From Hirudo medicinalis (lineage: Eukaryota > Annelida > Clitellata > Hirudinida > Hirudinidae): a stretch of DNA of 64,000 nucleotides. The DNA lies in contig MPNW01000004.1 of assembly GCA_011800805.1 (NCBI GenBank), positions 223,665 through 287,664 on the forward strand, written 5' to 3'. The notes below the pieces were generated by a model. It searched no databases. It was not told where the DNA came from and saw nothing but the letters and a program-made list of their open reading frames with translations. Made by a program: the position numbers and the translations under genes. Positions 40,935 through 54,150 of this stretch are shown piece by piece (within the stretch, counting starts at the first letter, position 1; the number at the start of each line of letters is the position of its first letter).

Positions 40935-42187
40935 ATATGCTCCTTAACCTTCAATCAATCACAAATTTGAAAGTCCACCATATCAATTGTCTTGTGTTTT
41001 CAGCTCTACGCAGATTTCTCCATTCCCTTTGAGCTGCCTATCTGTAAGCTGGCAATTGTGAGAAGCACTGGAATCAGAGAAGCAAACCTTATCAACTCCA
41101 TCTGGAGAGAGATCATTGATAAAGGTCAGGAGGCTGATAATTATGATAATTAACGACAATGGCAGAACTGCCTCAACGTTCATGATACAGTCGACATTTT
41201 GGAGATAACCCACAATCAAAATTTATTTTCCAGAGTTGAAGTCGAGTGTTGGGCAAGACCCACAACAAAGAATGGAAATACTCTCTGCTCATTTTGTTCT
41301 CCTTGGGAAGGACTATCTGAAAGAGGAAATCTACTTTCCACTTCGTAAGCCATTTTATATCGTCGTCTAAATATTTATTTATAAGGGACACTTTACTTAA
41401 AATATAAATCAAAACCTTAAGACAGATTACCACCATCAATCGTCATCATCATCATCATCATCATCATCATTATTCAAATTGCAGCTTTCCTAGTGATGCA
41501 TCTGGAGCAACTGAGCATCACAGAAGGTTTTAGCAAACTTGACCTCACTTTTGTTGCAAAATCTTTCCTGGAGACTGGAGTGGCAGCCAAACAACTGCAC
41601 GATGTTTACGAGATGCTCTTCAGACAAAAGGTGGGTTTCGTTGGATTTGAAGGATTGCTTGAAGAGTAAATGGATTGCTGGATTCATGTGTAGTTATATG
41701 CATTTACCTCGTGACTAATATTAAAGTTGTTCTAACCAATCAGGACTCCTTCTGGAAGAACCAAAGGCAACAGTACCACCTGGTCGAGGTAGACATCTTC
41801 ATCATGAAGCAAATCATCGATGCCTTTGGAGGCAGCTTTTCCGTTCAACAAAAGTGAGGATTAATTTGCTATGATTTATTTATAGTATGATTTATATTTT
41901 GCAATGTCAAATGTAGATTTCATAATATTTTGCAAATACTATTTTATTATACTATACTATTTGTAAATATTTTAGTTGAATTCCATTAAGTAAAATGATG
42001 TGATATTAGTTATAAAGATACTGACAGTTATGATTGCTTTCATTGCAGCAGGAGGCAAATGTTGAACAGATGTCTTGATGGAATAAGCTTCTACCTGGTT
42101 GAACTTCAGTCTGATTCCAGCAGGGACGAATGCATTGTCAATAGCCTTAGAGAAATTCAAATCAAGATGGAAAGATTGGAACGATGA
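33273..42187 (+). CDS. NUP155: Nuclear pore complex protein Nup155
   Basis: Inner-ring scaffold nucleoporin with an N-terminal beta-propeller and C-terminal alpha-solenoid. Thirty-one exons: 33273-33390, 33623-33742, 33866-33962, 34116-34186, 34295-34375, 34440-34615, 34757-35017, 35180-35262, 35379-35476, 35762-35959, 36032-36135, 36203-36388, 36562-36669, 36809-36868, 36955-37027, 37101-37269, 37354-37414, 37528-37645, 38104-38240, 38376-38567, 38751-38828, 39264-39704, 39834-39938, 40101-40282, 40410-40527, 40655-40771, 41004-41124, 41234-41344, 41485-41630, 41744-41853, 42049-42187. They sum to 1392 aa, nearly the human length. Family motifs are FQCNCQMGIF, RAWLTIDNE, IAYYDGL, GRIFMAGKDGCLYE, CPLLYSSQD and RDPNDVAQHFY. 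Introns 15 and 16 appear to use GC donors. Exon 7 carries an acidic insert after SSYFSKDG, and the last exon has a CAGCAG tandem acceptor. Confidence 0.96.
35503..35530. repeat. CT dinucleotide repeat in NUP155 intron 9
   Basis: About fourteen uninterrupted CT units just downstream of exon 9. Confidence 0.9.
40841..40935. repeat. ATT microsatellite in NUP155 intron 26
   Basis: Long ATT repeat with a few interruptions between exons 26 and 27. Confidence 0.9.
41442..41471. repeat. ATC microsatellite in NUP155 intron 28
   Basis: Ten or so ATC units just before the acceptor of exon 29. Confidence 0.85.
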
Positions 42188-42304
42188 AAGCATCCTGTAA
42201 TGGCTGATGATGATGATAATGATGATGATAATCTTGGTTCATTGTTCATAACAGATGTTGGTGACCCCGTTTATAGTAATGATGATGCGGACTTAATGAT
42301 GCTC

Positions 42305-42310
42305 AATAAA
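42305..42310 (+). terminator. Possible poly(A) signal of NUP155
   Basis: AATAAA 118 bp after the stop codon. A second AATAAA lies near 42508, so alternative ends are possible. Confidence 0.5.
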
Positions 42311-42803
42311 CATCCTATTGCCAGATTCACAACTGATTTTTGTAAGGTTGATGGGTCTGTTGGTTTTGATCAACTTTTTTATTGTGAGCTAATCTCAATC
42401 TCAACTTAATGGCATGAAATATCATAATATGTGATCTTTCTTCCAGCTGCATCAGTTTTATGAGCAATTGAGAATAACTTATTTATTTTATTTAATGTAT
42501 TTGGCAATAAAAAGTTATTGGGTCGGGTACTATAATTGATGTAAGGTACAGTCGAGGAAAACGGAATACGATGTCTCTTTGTAAGTCTGGGATGGCGGTA
42601 ACACCCTTGCAAACCGAAGTATGGAGTGCTTCGGATATAGCGTTAGGACTGCAGCTTATGGATAAATTATCCCATGCTGGGCAGGAATTTTTTTGACAGG
42701 AAATATTGTAAAAAAAAAAAACAAACTGTTAATTTCGACAACTTTATTTGATTTTTGGTAGAAATAATAATTCAGTGAGCTATTAGAGGTCGAAAAAATA
42801 AAG

Positions 42804-42953
42804 TTACTCAAATTCGAACAAATTTGAAAGTTCCGTCGAATGCAGGAACCAACAACGGTTTGTCGACAAATCAATGGATTCCGTGTGGACACCTTTGATA
42901 GATTGATCCAGCGTTGTAATGACTGCACAAAAAGCTTCAGGATCTTCATGTTT
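42804..42953 (-). CDS. Possible terminal exon of an unrecognised minus-strand gene
   Basis: On the minus strand, an acceptor (ttttag) ends at 42954. It is followed by a 49-codon frame beginning KHEDPEAFCAVITTLDQSIK and ending with a TAA stop. AATAAA (minus) follows at about 42748-42743. Composition and the acceptor/stop/poly(A) layout look like a true last exon. I could not find upstream exons between here and the EGFR-like gene at 43506, so it may be a pseudogene fragment. The larger frame covering the same DNA (42656-42976) is a shadow. Confidence 0.35.
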   Translation of the reverse strand, partial: KHEDPEAFCAVITTLDQSIKGVHTESIDLSTNRCWFLHSTELSNLFEFE

Positions 42954-43505
42954 CTAAAATTTTGATAGCTATTCAATTTAAACGACCCAATATGTTGTTC
43001 TTACTAGTATATTTAATATCTTATATTTGGCAATTGAAACTTTCCTTATCGAAATTTTGCTAAATTGACATTAACAATTAAGAACACCATTGTTAGATTC
43101 TTCGTCGAGATAGTTGAAGTTTCAAAATTTTAGTTTAATTTTTCTGATGTTCAAGAGATTTATAAGGTTTTGTGGTCAGTTATAAATGAGTAGCTCACTT
43201 AGCTCAGTCACATAACAAAACATGCACAGTTCTTCCGAACCTTCTAAAACTTAGATACGGAATATTTCAGACCTTAAGCCCAAACTTATGCCCGACGTAC
43301 TTGACAAATAGTATTACCAAAGTCTGACTTGCTTCTGAGTTCATTGCTTTCCTTTGTCTGCTCTGTAAAAATAGCCGAATGGCAAGTCACAGCGATATTA
43401 AGTTCAGATGTGAATGAAACATTGTTGAAGCTCTTGCAAGCTCTATCTTAGAGTAATAATTACACTTCGAAAATAATTTAGTGGTTTTCTGTTTGAAGAG
43501 GATAA

Positions 43506-46500
43506 ATGAAACAGCTGGAAAGCAAAGTCTTTTTAATATTTTTTTTGCTCATTTCGATAATTTGCTTGGAGTCCATGGGCAAAGGTTATTTGACCTTTCG
43601 AATACGTTCATGCAAAAAATTTAAATTCGTTAATACAGCAAACTTCACTTTTTGTCACTTACATAGGTTAAGTTTCAGTATCCAACTTCTTAAAAGAAAT
43701 TTTATGATGAAACGTTGAGCGAAATCTTGGATCTTCTTTTATCAACCATTTTTGTCTGCAATCATTCTTTGCCAAAATTAATTATTGCTCAGATTTTCTG
43801 TTATCATTTATTAAAACATTTTCAATTCCTTCGAAAGTTTTTCAATAGATGATTTTAAAGTCACATAGGCTCTTGAGAGCTTACAGGAGTTTGGTCTTCG
43901 CGAAAACAAACGTCTTGTGAAACTTTGTATTATGTTTTGTATCAGATTCAAATTCAAAAACAGATCTCTTATTCTGTAAATTTTCATTTTTATGTATTGA
44001 AAAGATTTCTAGAATGAAATCCTAGAATTTGTGCTAAGGGCTTATTTTAGGACTTTGGTAATTTCTAGAAATAATTGTCCTCAAATTATGCTTCGGTCGT
44101 AGGTTTCATTTTGATTCTTCATTGTGAACATCCGATTTGCACCAGGGTTTCTTAATCTTTTCAGTGCTCTCTTATCACAAGAGCATGTGTTAACATCATT
44201 GATAAAAATGACAGCAAAGTTGCTAACAATTAATTATTCGTCAGTGGATTCGGATTCATTACTAACAACAACAGCTGCCTGAACATTAATTCCGTCATGT
44301 GTTGTTGTGAACAAGTGCTCAGTTGCTGCAATGTCGCTGACTTAATAAACATAATATTATATATTTAATTGAAAATGTTAAATAATGTTAACAAGAACAT
44401 CATAACCAAATATTTATGGATAATGTAAAATGTGTGACCGCAACACTACAGCTGCATATTGTATATTGTAGTAAAGCTGTGCGTAAAGTTATTCCTCTAC
44501 TAAAATTAAAATTATTCCAAATTGATTTTATGATCACACTTTATAAATATTGTTATTGTGATTAAGGGCAAAGTCCCAGCAGAAGAAAAATTTGAAATAA
44601 ATGTGCGTTTAATTCAAATATTTCTTTCTACATTGAACTGCAGTATGTCTTGGGACCAGTAGTGGAATGTCGATTTCAGAAAACCGTGAAGGCCGCCTAG
44701 AGAGTGTGGTGAAGCGTTTTACAAACTGCACAAAAATTGAGGGCAACCTGGAAGTAGCTGGGCTACCTTTAGTTAATGTAGACTTGAGCTCTCTCAGCAC
44801 AATTGTAGAAGTTACAGGTTATGTGCTATTCTACGACACCAACCTTACAACGCTGCCACTTGCGAATTTGAAGTTAATTCGTGGTGAAAATCTGTTCGAG
44901 TCAGTGTTGTGTATTTTTTTTTAGAATTTAGTTTTTTTTTTAAATTTTATTTTAATTTGTTTTGTTACATCTAACTGTTGTAAATACAAAGGCGTCTTTT
45001 TATTTACAAATTTCTAAAATTCTTCCGCTTTGTAACTTTGAAACTAAAATGAAACCACGTGATCGATATAATTATTCATATTATTTGACAACATTCCAGC
45101 ATTTAATGTTCCGATTAACACAAGGACATTTGTTTCAATATCAGGCTTCCCCAAGGCAAATTTGGTCTAGTGATATCCAAAAATATAGGCTTGAATGAAT
45201 TGGGACTCAGCTCATTGACAGGCAAGTTACTTGTGGTTCCAATTTAATTGTTATAAATACAATTACAATATAAAAATTTACTTTTTATATTATAATTTTA
45301 TAAGAAATTATAAAATAAAAAATATGAAAATTATTATAAATCAAGTATTTCTGGAAGGTGACTTAAATGAGTTTTAACACTTTACTCTTGTTGCTTCACA
45401 TGATTAATTTCAGCATTTAGAATTAAACTGACTTATGTTTAAAAATCAATGCTTTAAAAATGCCATGTCCTAAGTAAATATTACTAATTTAATTACTAAT
45501 AAAAATTACGTTATTACTAAGTGGCATTTTCTTAATTTAATCAATTATAAACCATATTTAATAACGTGTAAATACGTATGTAGGCTGTTTTATTGATAAT
45601 AAGTGCTAATTTTCTGTCCACAAGAAATCTCACGCGGAGAAGCTTGGTTTTCTTCTAATGGAGATTTGTGTTACGTTGATACTGTCTTGTGGAGTGACAC
45701 ATTTTCTGATAGAAATTCGACACTGAAGAAGTATAATGCATCAGGGCAGGCTAAAACATGCTACGGTTATACACTTTTGCTTAAAATACAGTTTACCGAT
45801 ATTCATAGGAATAATTTCAAATATGTTTTTAAACATAATGAAATGTTATGAAAATTTTTTATCTCCAAAATAAGTAATTACATGGTATTGACAAATGTAT
45901 AGAGTGGCGGATGATCAGTAGCCAAAGTAGCCAAATGGTCAGGGCTTTCGTCTTTTTTTTTAAATTTTGATTCCTGGAGTTTCGTTAGGAATTCACTTAT
46001 AAGTCTGCATCACTCTTTCAGGGAATTGCCATGAATCATGTCCGGAATTTGATGGAAAGCGTTATTGCTGGGGACCAGGTGAACATAAGTGCCAAAAGTG
46101 TAAGCATTTATCGCTAGTGTCATAAGAATAAATTTCCTCTGAATTTCTCGCAGTCTCTATAGAATTTACTAAAATTTTTGAGGAAGTTGAACATGCACTG
46201 ATGATTATTTCATCTAGTGAACAAGGCATTGTGCCATGAAGGATGCAAAGAAAGATGTTTTGGCAAGGAATGGTATCAGTGCTGCTCAGATTCATGCGTA
46301 GGGGGATGTACTGGAAGAAGCAACAAGGACTGTTTTGTGAGTCCAAATGATTTAATATCATTAGAATGTGTTTTCTCATTCTTAAAATTAAATAAGGCAA
46401 TCAAAATTCTTTTAAACTTAGCGTTATTCGTGGAGTAAATTCATGTATACTTTCAAGCAGCGCTTATTCTCTTTTCATTCAGGGATGCAGAACATTTTCT

Positions 46501-48553
46501 GATGGCGACGCTTGTGTAGATTTTTGTCCTCCTCCGGCCATTTACGATCCTACATCGTTTGCTTGGAAGCCAAATCCAATGTTTAAATATTCCTATGGCC
46601 ATGAATGTGTGAGCAAATGCCCTGGTTGGTGTTAAACATGAAGAATATTTCAAAATTGAATTTGTTCAAAACATTTTGATTGTCTTCCATTTAGATTTCA
46701 TGTACATCGACAGAGAAGCTTGTGTGAGAAATTGTCCAGAAGGAAAAACTGATGTTGAAGGTGTCTGCAAACAGTGCGTGGGACCTTGTCCTAAAGGTTT
46801 ACAATTTTATTTATTTTGCGGTCGGAACATAGAGGTAGTGAAATATCAACTCGTGTTTCATGATTCTACACGTAAATGAAAACAATGCACGCCATTTTAT
46901 AAAAGTTTTATTTTGTTTCTGAAAGTTTGTCCTGGAACTGGTGACACTTATTTATCCAACTATAACATTGAATCATTCAAAGGATGTACTATTATTCAAG
47001 GAAATCTTTACATTGCGCAGACGACATTTAAAAAGTGAAAATTATGTGTTATTTATTTGATATTTTCAAACTAATTACTAAAAACCTCATGATATCTATT
47101 AATTGGAGTACAAAATGTGATGAGACAGGTTCACGGGTTTTTATCTCAAACAATATTTTTAATGTAGAGATATCTAATTCTATCAAGCTATTCACAATTG
47201 ATTGAATGATAACAAGCTAAAGCACTAATATTTTAGTTCATTTTAGCTCAGGAAATGTTTACGCAACGTGAATTAGTAAAATACACTTATAATACACTAA
47301 TTTATCACTAATATGATAATTAATCAAGAAATTTATCCTTATTGGCTAATTAATGTAATAATTAATTGATAATTTCCAGAGAATATGGCTTTGTTCCTTT
47401 GACATACGAAAACCTTTCACTCTTGGAGAATGTAACCTTGATCGAGGGATCAGTGCGGATTGAAGCAGATTCACCGCTTTTCCGCAATCTGTCTTTCCTT
47501 AGGAATGTCAAGACAATCGTGGCTAATAAACCTTTGTATGGCATATTAGGACATAATTATATAATTACTTGTATTTTTATATTATCTTATTAACATGCTT
47601 ATTAATATTATTATTATTATTGTTATTATTATTATTATTAATATTAATGATATTGATGACTTGTAATTTTGTTGTTGTTAATTAATTTCGATTATCTTAT
47701 CGTAAAATTTTACTGTTGAGGGTTTAGTTAGCTCAAAGATACCTATAATTTATTATCAAGGAATAGGATGTTTGGTTTAACTATATTCCTAACATCTTTG
47801 GAAATTCTGGGCCTTGACTCTCTCCAATCTGTTATGAATGGGAAGCTGATTATAATTATGAACAAGCATTTATGCTATGCAGAGAAATTTGATTGGACGA
47901 AAATCAGAAAGAATCACCAGGACGTTGTGGTCAAAGATAATAAAGATATCTCAGTATGTGGTCAGTTTGTGCTACTACTACCTTCTAATACTACTTTACA
48001 TTGCCAACTGCCATCATTTATCAGCATCAAAATTACTTTTTATTACATTAAACCCGATACGAACAAGCAAAAAGATTATTAATTTAAATAAAAATCCATC
48101 ATTATGAAAACACATTCCGAAAATATTTTAAACAAATAGAATCAGAAGGCAAAGTGTGCCATCAAGAATGTGTTGAAAGAAGTTGTGTGGGTCCCCTTGA
48201 CACACAATGCATCAAATGCAGGAATTACAAACAGGGCAACAGATGTTTGCGTTCTTGTGAGTTAGGATGGTATTCTATGCCATCAGAAGATGGTTCAAAG
48301 GAATGTTTTAAGTGCCACAAAGAGTGTCGAGAATCATGCTTTGGACCGGTTTGTTTCTTCTCGTGTTTTATTGACGTTATTTTTCAATTAATCATACAAT
48401 TTACTTTTTTTTAATTAATATCTAATTTTATTTAAGGGATCAGACAAGTGTCACAAATGTATGCATTTTAAAGATGGTCGTAACTGCGTTGAGAGCTGTC
48501 CTGAAGGGTTATTTAGAATTCATTATTATATGGATTTTGGACCATTGATCTAA
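43506..48553 (+). CDS. Secreted EGFR-ectodomain-like protein, copy A
   Basis: Kinase-less relative of the ErbB ectodomain. Thirteen exons: 43506-43584, 44644-44899, 45145-45221, 45625-45765, 46022-46099, 46218-46336, 46483-46624, 46695-46796, 46926-47034, 47380-47535, 47761-47960, 48140-48348, 48437-48553; all in phase, 594 aa. Exon 1 is a signal peptide ([17 protein letters not shown]). Exons 2-4 form L1 ([40 protein letters not shown]). Exons 5-8 form furin-like CR1, including YDPTSFAW...[13 protein letters not shown], which matches the ErbB dimerisation arm. Exons 9-11 form L2 ([27 protein letters not shown]). Exons 12-13 form the first part of CR2. The frame ends at a TAA after [18 protein letters not shown], with no membrane helix or kinase. 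Intron 3 uses a GC donor. I infer a soluble ligand- or receptor-binding decoy. The CR2 after L2 argues against an insulin-receptor type. Confidence 0.85.
45901..45995 (+). mobile_element. Possible tRNA-derived SINE remnant in an intron of copy A
   Basis: gtagccaaatggtcagggc at 45921-45940 resembles a tRNA D-arm/A-box region. It is followed by a T-run and gattcctggag, a weak B-box-like string. It lies between exons 4 and 5 and shows no duplication flanks. Confidence 0.25.
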
Positions 48554-51409
48554 AGTTTCAATATTTGGGTATATTAATTGAATTTAAAAAAAATTTTAAG
48601 TAATACCTTACAATTATTTGATCAATTGATTAATATTGAAAACAGAAGCCAAACCTGCAGGGGGAGACCCAAGCCTAAAGTTAGTGGTGGGAAGAGACCT
48701 CCAATGGATGACATTTAGATGTAGTTAGGGATCATAAAATCCTAAATGAAGTCCGCATGAAGGGGTTAGCAAGGACAAGGACTTTTTCGGACAAGGGGAG
48801 AGGGGTTTAAGACAATGTGGATGTCAGGACATATGTGTTAGAAAATTGATGACAAATTGCGGATTTCCGCAAGTGGGGAAAGGATTAAAATTGAGCAAGT
48901 TTTTTTGGATGTCCTCTATGGATGTCCCCTTATCATTTTGACAAATTCTTTTGAACGCTACGCACAGGGCGCATTGTAAATTATTATTAGTATTACTATT
49001 ATTATTATCACTATTAAGTAGTTTATTACACATTCTATTCTATGTGGTCTATCTTTTTTTAAGCGTTTATTTGGATTGTTCCTAAATTACCTAATAACAA
49101 ACCTAAAAACAAATCCTAATAACAAACAATGAACAAGGAATAGTAAGAAAAAACGACAATACAAAAGGACAATCCTAAGTAAACTTATCCCGCTGATTGG
49201 GCTGCCTAAGAAATGAAATTAAACAATAGAAATAAAGGTAATACTGATGTTAAGATATGTTTCAAGCATACAAAAGATATAAAGCATAAGATTATTCACA
49301 ATATGACATAGCATGTGGATGAACTTACAAAAAAGGTACAGAAGCAGAAGTGAACTCTCTTAAGGACTTTTTAAATGAATATATATACATTTCATGTTCA
49401 ATATTATGTTAATTATCACAATCGTGATAGCCTTCGACATATTTGTAAGAGCTCCCTATAATTACTGTAACATATAATTGGACGTAATTGTTCTCTTATT
49501 GAATGTTTCCTGGTTGAAATAAATTGTCATTCGACACTTAAAGGTCATCATTGGCATTGATAATAAAACAAGAAATAACGTTGTTTATGCCGAGAATTTT
49601 ATATTCAGATTATGATGTAAAAGATAGCAATAACATATTTATATATAACTATAGGGCGCCATCATGCTTCACATCAGTATCTTGATTCTGATTATGAGAA
49701 GATTTGAATGGTAGAAGGCAGACTAATATTCAGCTAATGCCCCAAACATTGGCCAAAATTTCATCGGTTATTAAAAGAATTCACACTCTCGATGTATCTC
49801 ACTCTGACCCATATTCGCCAGTGGATGACAATGATAACTTGTTCTTTTGCTATTATCGCTTTTGTTTTCAATGTGACGTCATCGTTATTCGTTATTGCGC
49901 ATATCACTGTCATAATTAATAATTTTCAAGGAACGTCGGTAATATCGCAATCAATTAAAATAATATTGTCCATTCATAACGACGTCACATTTATCATTGG
50001 CATTCTGCGTCCATAGTGACGCATCCTATATAACAGATAAATATTATAATTAGACCCAATGACGTAACCCCTACTGCGGCCTATGGTGTTACAGTGCAGA
50101 CTTTCAAATACATCTGCAGGATATTTTGGAGTGAAATACATATGGGGATATAGGGATATATGCTTAAAAATATGAATGTGCGGAGACGTGGAAAATATGC
50201 TAATAGATGCATGCACAGCTTTAACTAATTTATTTATGACGTTCGTGACGAAAACCATCTTTTACTGCGTCGTAAAACTTGCCCCAAATAATATAATAGT
50301 TTTTGCTGCTGTCTCCAAACAAACAAAAATATTTAAATTTGTAAATTACCTAATTAGGTCATAGGAAATAGCGAACGATAACGATAACGATACAGAGTTT
50401 GATTAGGGTGGCGTATGTAGCGACAGCGGCAATGACGACTAAGTCGAGTTCGCTACAAGGTTTATTTACAACAACGGCAACAATGTTTCGACTAACAACA
50501 TAATTGCTGAAGTAGCAGCTTAGCGACTCAGCCGGTAGAGTAGGAGAGACGAGAAGGGAAGAATGCCCTGGCAGCTTCTTAAATAGCCCGTCAGGTCAAA
50601 GGAGAATGTCCACAAACAAAGGCTTGACGAGTAGTGGCTGATAGGTAAGGATCAGCAAGTGATTATGCTGGTTCGCGATGATACACGTATGTTCAGCAGA
50701 ACTTCAAGACCACTAATGTAGAGGGGAGCTTTCTCTTAAAATCTTGGAATCCTATGATTAATAATTATAAGCAAATGCAATGTACAATATTTAAAAATAT
50801 TTGAATGTTTTTGCAATGTTTTAATTAACGCTTGTTACCTGAGAAAGTGAGATCTCTAAATTAAGGAAAATCTCTAATGTCAAGTTTAATCAAGTTAAAA
50901 TTAATTTTAAAAAAATTAATTGAATAGGATTAATTTGTTGATAAAAGTTATCCATAAATCCGGGAAAAGTAATTGATTCCTCTAAATCACCTGTAAGTAT
51001 AAAACCATTGCTGTGATTAATATTTTCGTGGATTGTGTTAGTGTCGGAACTTTGTGAATGAATTGCGAGGAGCGTTATCATTATTAATCAATGAATAATT
51101 CACAATTTGTCCTGGAGGGTAATTATTTTCGCTAATAAAGGCATACCTTCGTCGTCTTCAGGTGCATCCGCGCATGTTTGCTCCCTTCTGATAACTTCTC
51201 GAGATACTGGCTTTGCTTCTCTGACGAATTTACTAGCTATTTTAATAGTAAATTAACTTTGCGGTTTTGAACACTTCTCGACGGATTTACAATTAAATTA
51301 AATAGATTCACTCAAACTTTAAAAGTGATTTTTACAAATGCGCTAATTTGCTTGGGCGGTTTTATAGATTAATGCCCTTGCAGTGATAGAAAAAATTTTG
51401 ACGAAAAGG
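48554..51409. other. Intergenic DNA between EGFR-like copies A and B
   Basis: The first 150 bp (to about 48704) is nearly identical to the DNA after copy B. From about 48655 to 48840, forward-frame fragments (KPAGGDPSLKL, KGLARTRTFSDKG) resemble the 3' tail of a non-LTR retrotransposon ORF, decayed. The rest is AT-rich. A GC-richer patch at 50380-50700 has no coding frame and could be a repeat of unknown type. No kinase or transmembrane exon belonging to copy A was seen here. Confidence 0.5.
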
Positions 51410-53768
51410 ATGGAGAAAGTTCTATTGCTAGCATTTGTATTCGTATCGGCTGTTTGTGCCGTTTCCTTGGGAAAAAGTGAGTGAAAAATTGTTTAACTGA
51501 TTATTACGTTATTGTTTGGTCTCAAAGTTAAATGTTTCTTGTTAGGTGTTAAAATTGAAATCATATTTGAGCTTACATGCATATATTAATTAAGTGCAAA
51601 TAGAGCAAATGCTAAATGTCTCTGGGTTCATAATTGTCTTTGTCTGGGAAATTGACCTGCATTTATTTTTAATTTATAAACTTTCTTTGATTTATTTAAT
51701 TACATGATCACATGCTCATGTCTGATATGTATGGTAAAATGTTATTGGTAAAAACACCAACAAAATTGTCGTGATTTTATGTAAGCAAGTTTAAAGAAAA
51801 TTGTTAATAGGTAGCAATACAGTTTCAACATTGCTCAGAACAAAATACAGTAAATGCTTGAAAATACAAACGTTTATTTAAAACATTTAAAAAAACAAAA
51901 GCAATAATGTCTTGGAAGCACAAGGATTTACGACCTTCGGCTGCGAGTCTGGATGGTTTCCATGAAGAATGGAATGCTAGTGAATTCTTACCTCTAATGT
52001 GCCACTTCAAGATGAGTTAGAGGCAGCATGGTGAGAGTGTGGTGAGCTCATGTATGAGAGAGCAGACCAGTGGAGAAAGGCAGACGATACTGTGTTTGTA
52101 GTCTTGAGTGTGCGGAGTTGATTGTTGAGTTTTATTGCTGCATTTTGCCAGTGAAGGATGAATCCAGAGCACTAGCAGTACCGTTAGTGATTCATCCAAG
52201 CACTTTCTGTAAAATATGGGCAGTGCCCAACGAGGAGATTTTTTGAATCTCCAAAACCTTAGGACGTCCTGGTATCAACTCCACTCCTTTCACGAAGTCT
52301 TTGCTCAACATTCCGAGTGTTCCTACGATCACCGGGACGACCTTGGTTTTCACATTCCACGTCCAGTTAATTTCAAATCTCCAAATCCTTGTACTTGATA
52401 ATTTTTTCAGCTACTTTAAGTGCAATGTTTTTATTGTCAGGGATGGAAACATCAATTAGTATACAAGACTTGGATTTTCTGTCATGGACAATGTCAGGCT
52501 AAGATTTTTCTGTCCGTGATTATTGCCTAGTCCCACAAGATGGTATTCTCGTTTACCATACTTCAGGGTGTGTGTTCATACCACTTGTTGGGAACTTCAT
52601 AACCAAGCTCATAACATACCACCCAATGAACTGGCCACCCTGTTATGTCGGTGCAAATATTCAGTTGATGCCAGCATCTTGCAACCTGCCATTATGTGGA
52701 TTATGGTTTCTTGGGCTCTGACACAGACTCTGCAATTGCCATTTATCAGCTTCTTTAAAAATCTTGACGGTATCTGGTATTGAGTGTCTGGTCCTGAGCT
52801 GCCATGATCAAGCTTTCAATTTCTCCTTCGAGCCCTGCACTTCTTAACCAAGCACAGCTTGCTTCTTTGTCAACAAAAAAAGGTTTTTCAAGGCTGCAAA
52901 AAAATTGTCCATGCATTGGTTTCTCCTGCAGTTCTTCCATTCTTTCCTTCTCTATGCTCTCTTCTTTAGCATCACTTTTGCTGGTGTTTGAACTGCTGAC
53001 AAAAGAAAATATTTATTCTTTATTGCCTTTGCTTCCTTCAGGAGAGAATATTTTTCCTTCCCAGCCTCAGGCTTTTTTTTTACAAACATGCAAAACCTGT
53101 CTTTGCCCTGCTCAATATAATCACTCAAATTGACCATGGAGCAGCTGTAAGCAGACATCAGTTGAACAAGTCCCCTGCTTCCATCACACCTCTTAATGCA
53201 CATCTGACCAACTTTATTATTATTGTTGTTGTTGTTGTGTTTTCTTCGTTATTTATTGCAATGAATCATTTTATTGAAGTTGAGAGGAAAGGAAATAAAC
53301 TGATGGTTTGTTGATTGGATTGGTTAATTAATGAATTATTAATTGTTGCTCATCTGGTCTTTCTCATTCTTGTCTGGTTGCTTGGTTAGGCCAAGTAACT
53401 TTTCCTACATAGTTGTACCCATTCAACTCTTTGTGACATTGCACTATCATTATTATGACTGCCTTGTGATTGTTGACTGTAGCACTGAGAGAATTTTTAT
53501 GAATGATGTTCTGTCTTCACTCACAAATCCATCAACGGGAGGTTATCACAAATTATGATTGTTAATAAGGTGATGTTCGTATTCATTGGTGATTATGTCA
53601 AGTATGTAAGTCCCATTCATTTGTACATTACGAACACTTTATTGCATTAACGTTGTGACCTTAATTGGTGTCAATTATTTTTAATATTGGGAAATAATCA
53701 CTTCATAATTGTAATCAATTTCCTGGAAACTTACTAGGATTTCCACTCCTTGGGATGTTTAATAGCTG

Positions 53769-53809
<41 letters not shown>

Positions 53810-54088
53810 GATGATGATTATGATTATGATCATGGTGGTGATGATTATGATGATGATGATGATATTGATGAATCTCTGACATTCAACTCATAAGCAAGTG
53901 ATTTGAGATCCGGTCAGTAGGCAGATCCTGGTTTTCCAATTGCTGCCATCGCATTCACAGCCTTACCATCATTATCATCGATGCCGTAATTATCATTCTT
54001 AATTGTTAATTCCTCAATCACAGGATATTTATTGTTCGAATCATAGATATTATTAATATAACATTACATAGTATTATTATGATTACGA

Positions 54089-54150
<62 letters not shown>

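Larger units (their letters stand above)
42188..43505. other. Flank between NUP155 and the EGFR-like array
   Basis: Contains the NUP155 3' end, the possible minus-strand terminal exon at 42804-42953, and AT-rich DNA that should hold the promoter of EGFR-like copy A. No other gene is evident. Confidence 0.5.

Noticed and set aside
48437..48553. Idea that the true copy A exon ends at GAAGG|GTTATT and splices to a TM/kinase exon
   Set aside because: No TM or kinase exon is visible before the copy B leader at 51410, and copy B has the same stop-terminated exon; kept as something RNA data could overturn.
43506..48553. Insulin-receptor-type identity for the array
   Set aside because: A second Cys-rich region follows L2 (not fibronectin III) and an ErbB-like dimerisation arm is present, so EGFR-type fits better.
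49974..50258. 94-residue minus frame and overlapping plus frames at 49.7-50.4 kb
   Set aside because: No family, no splice structure; AT-rich chance frames.
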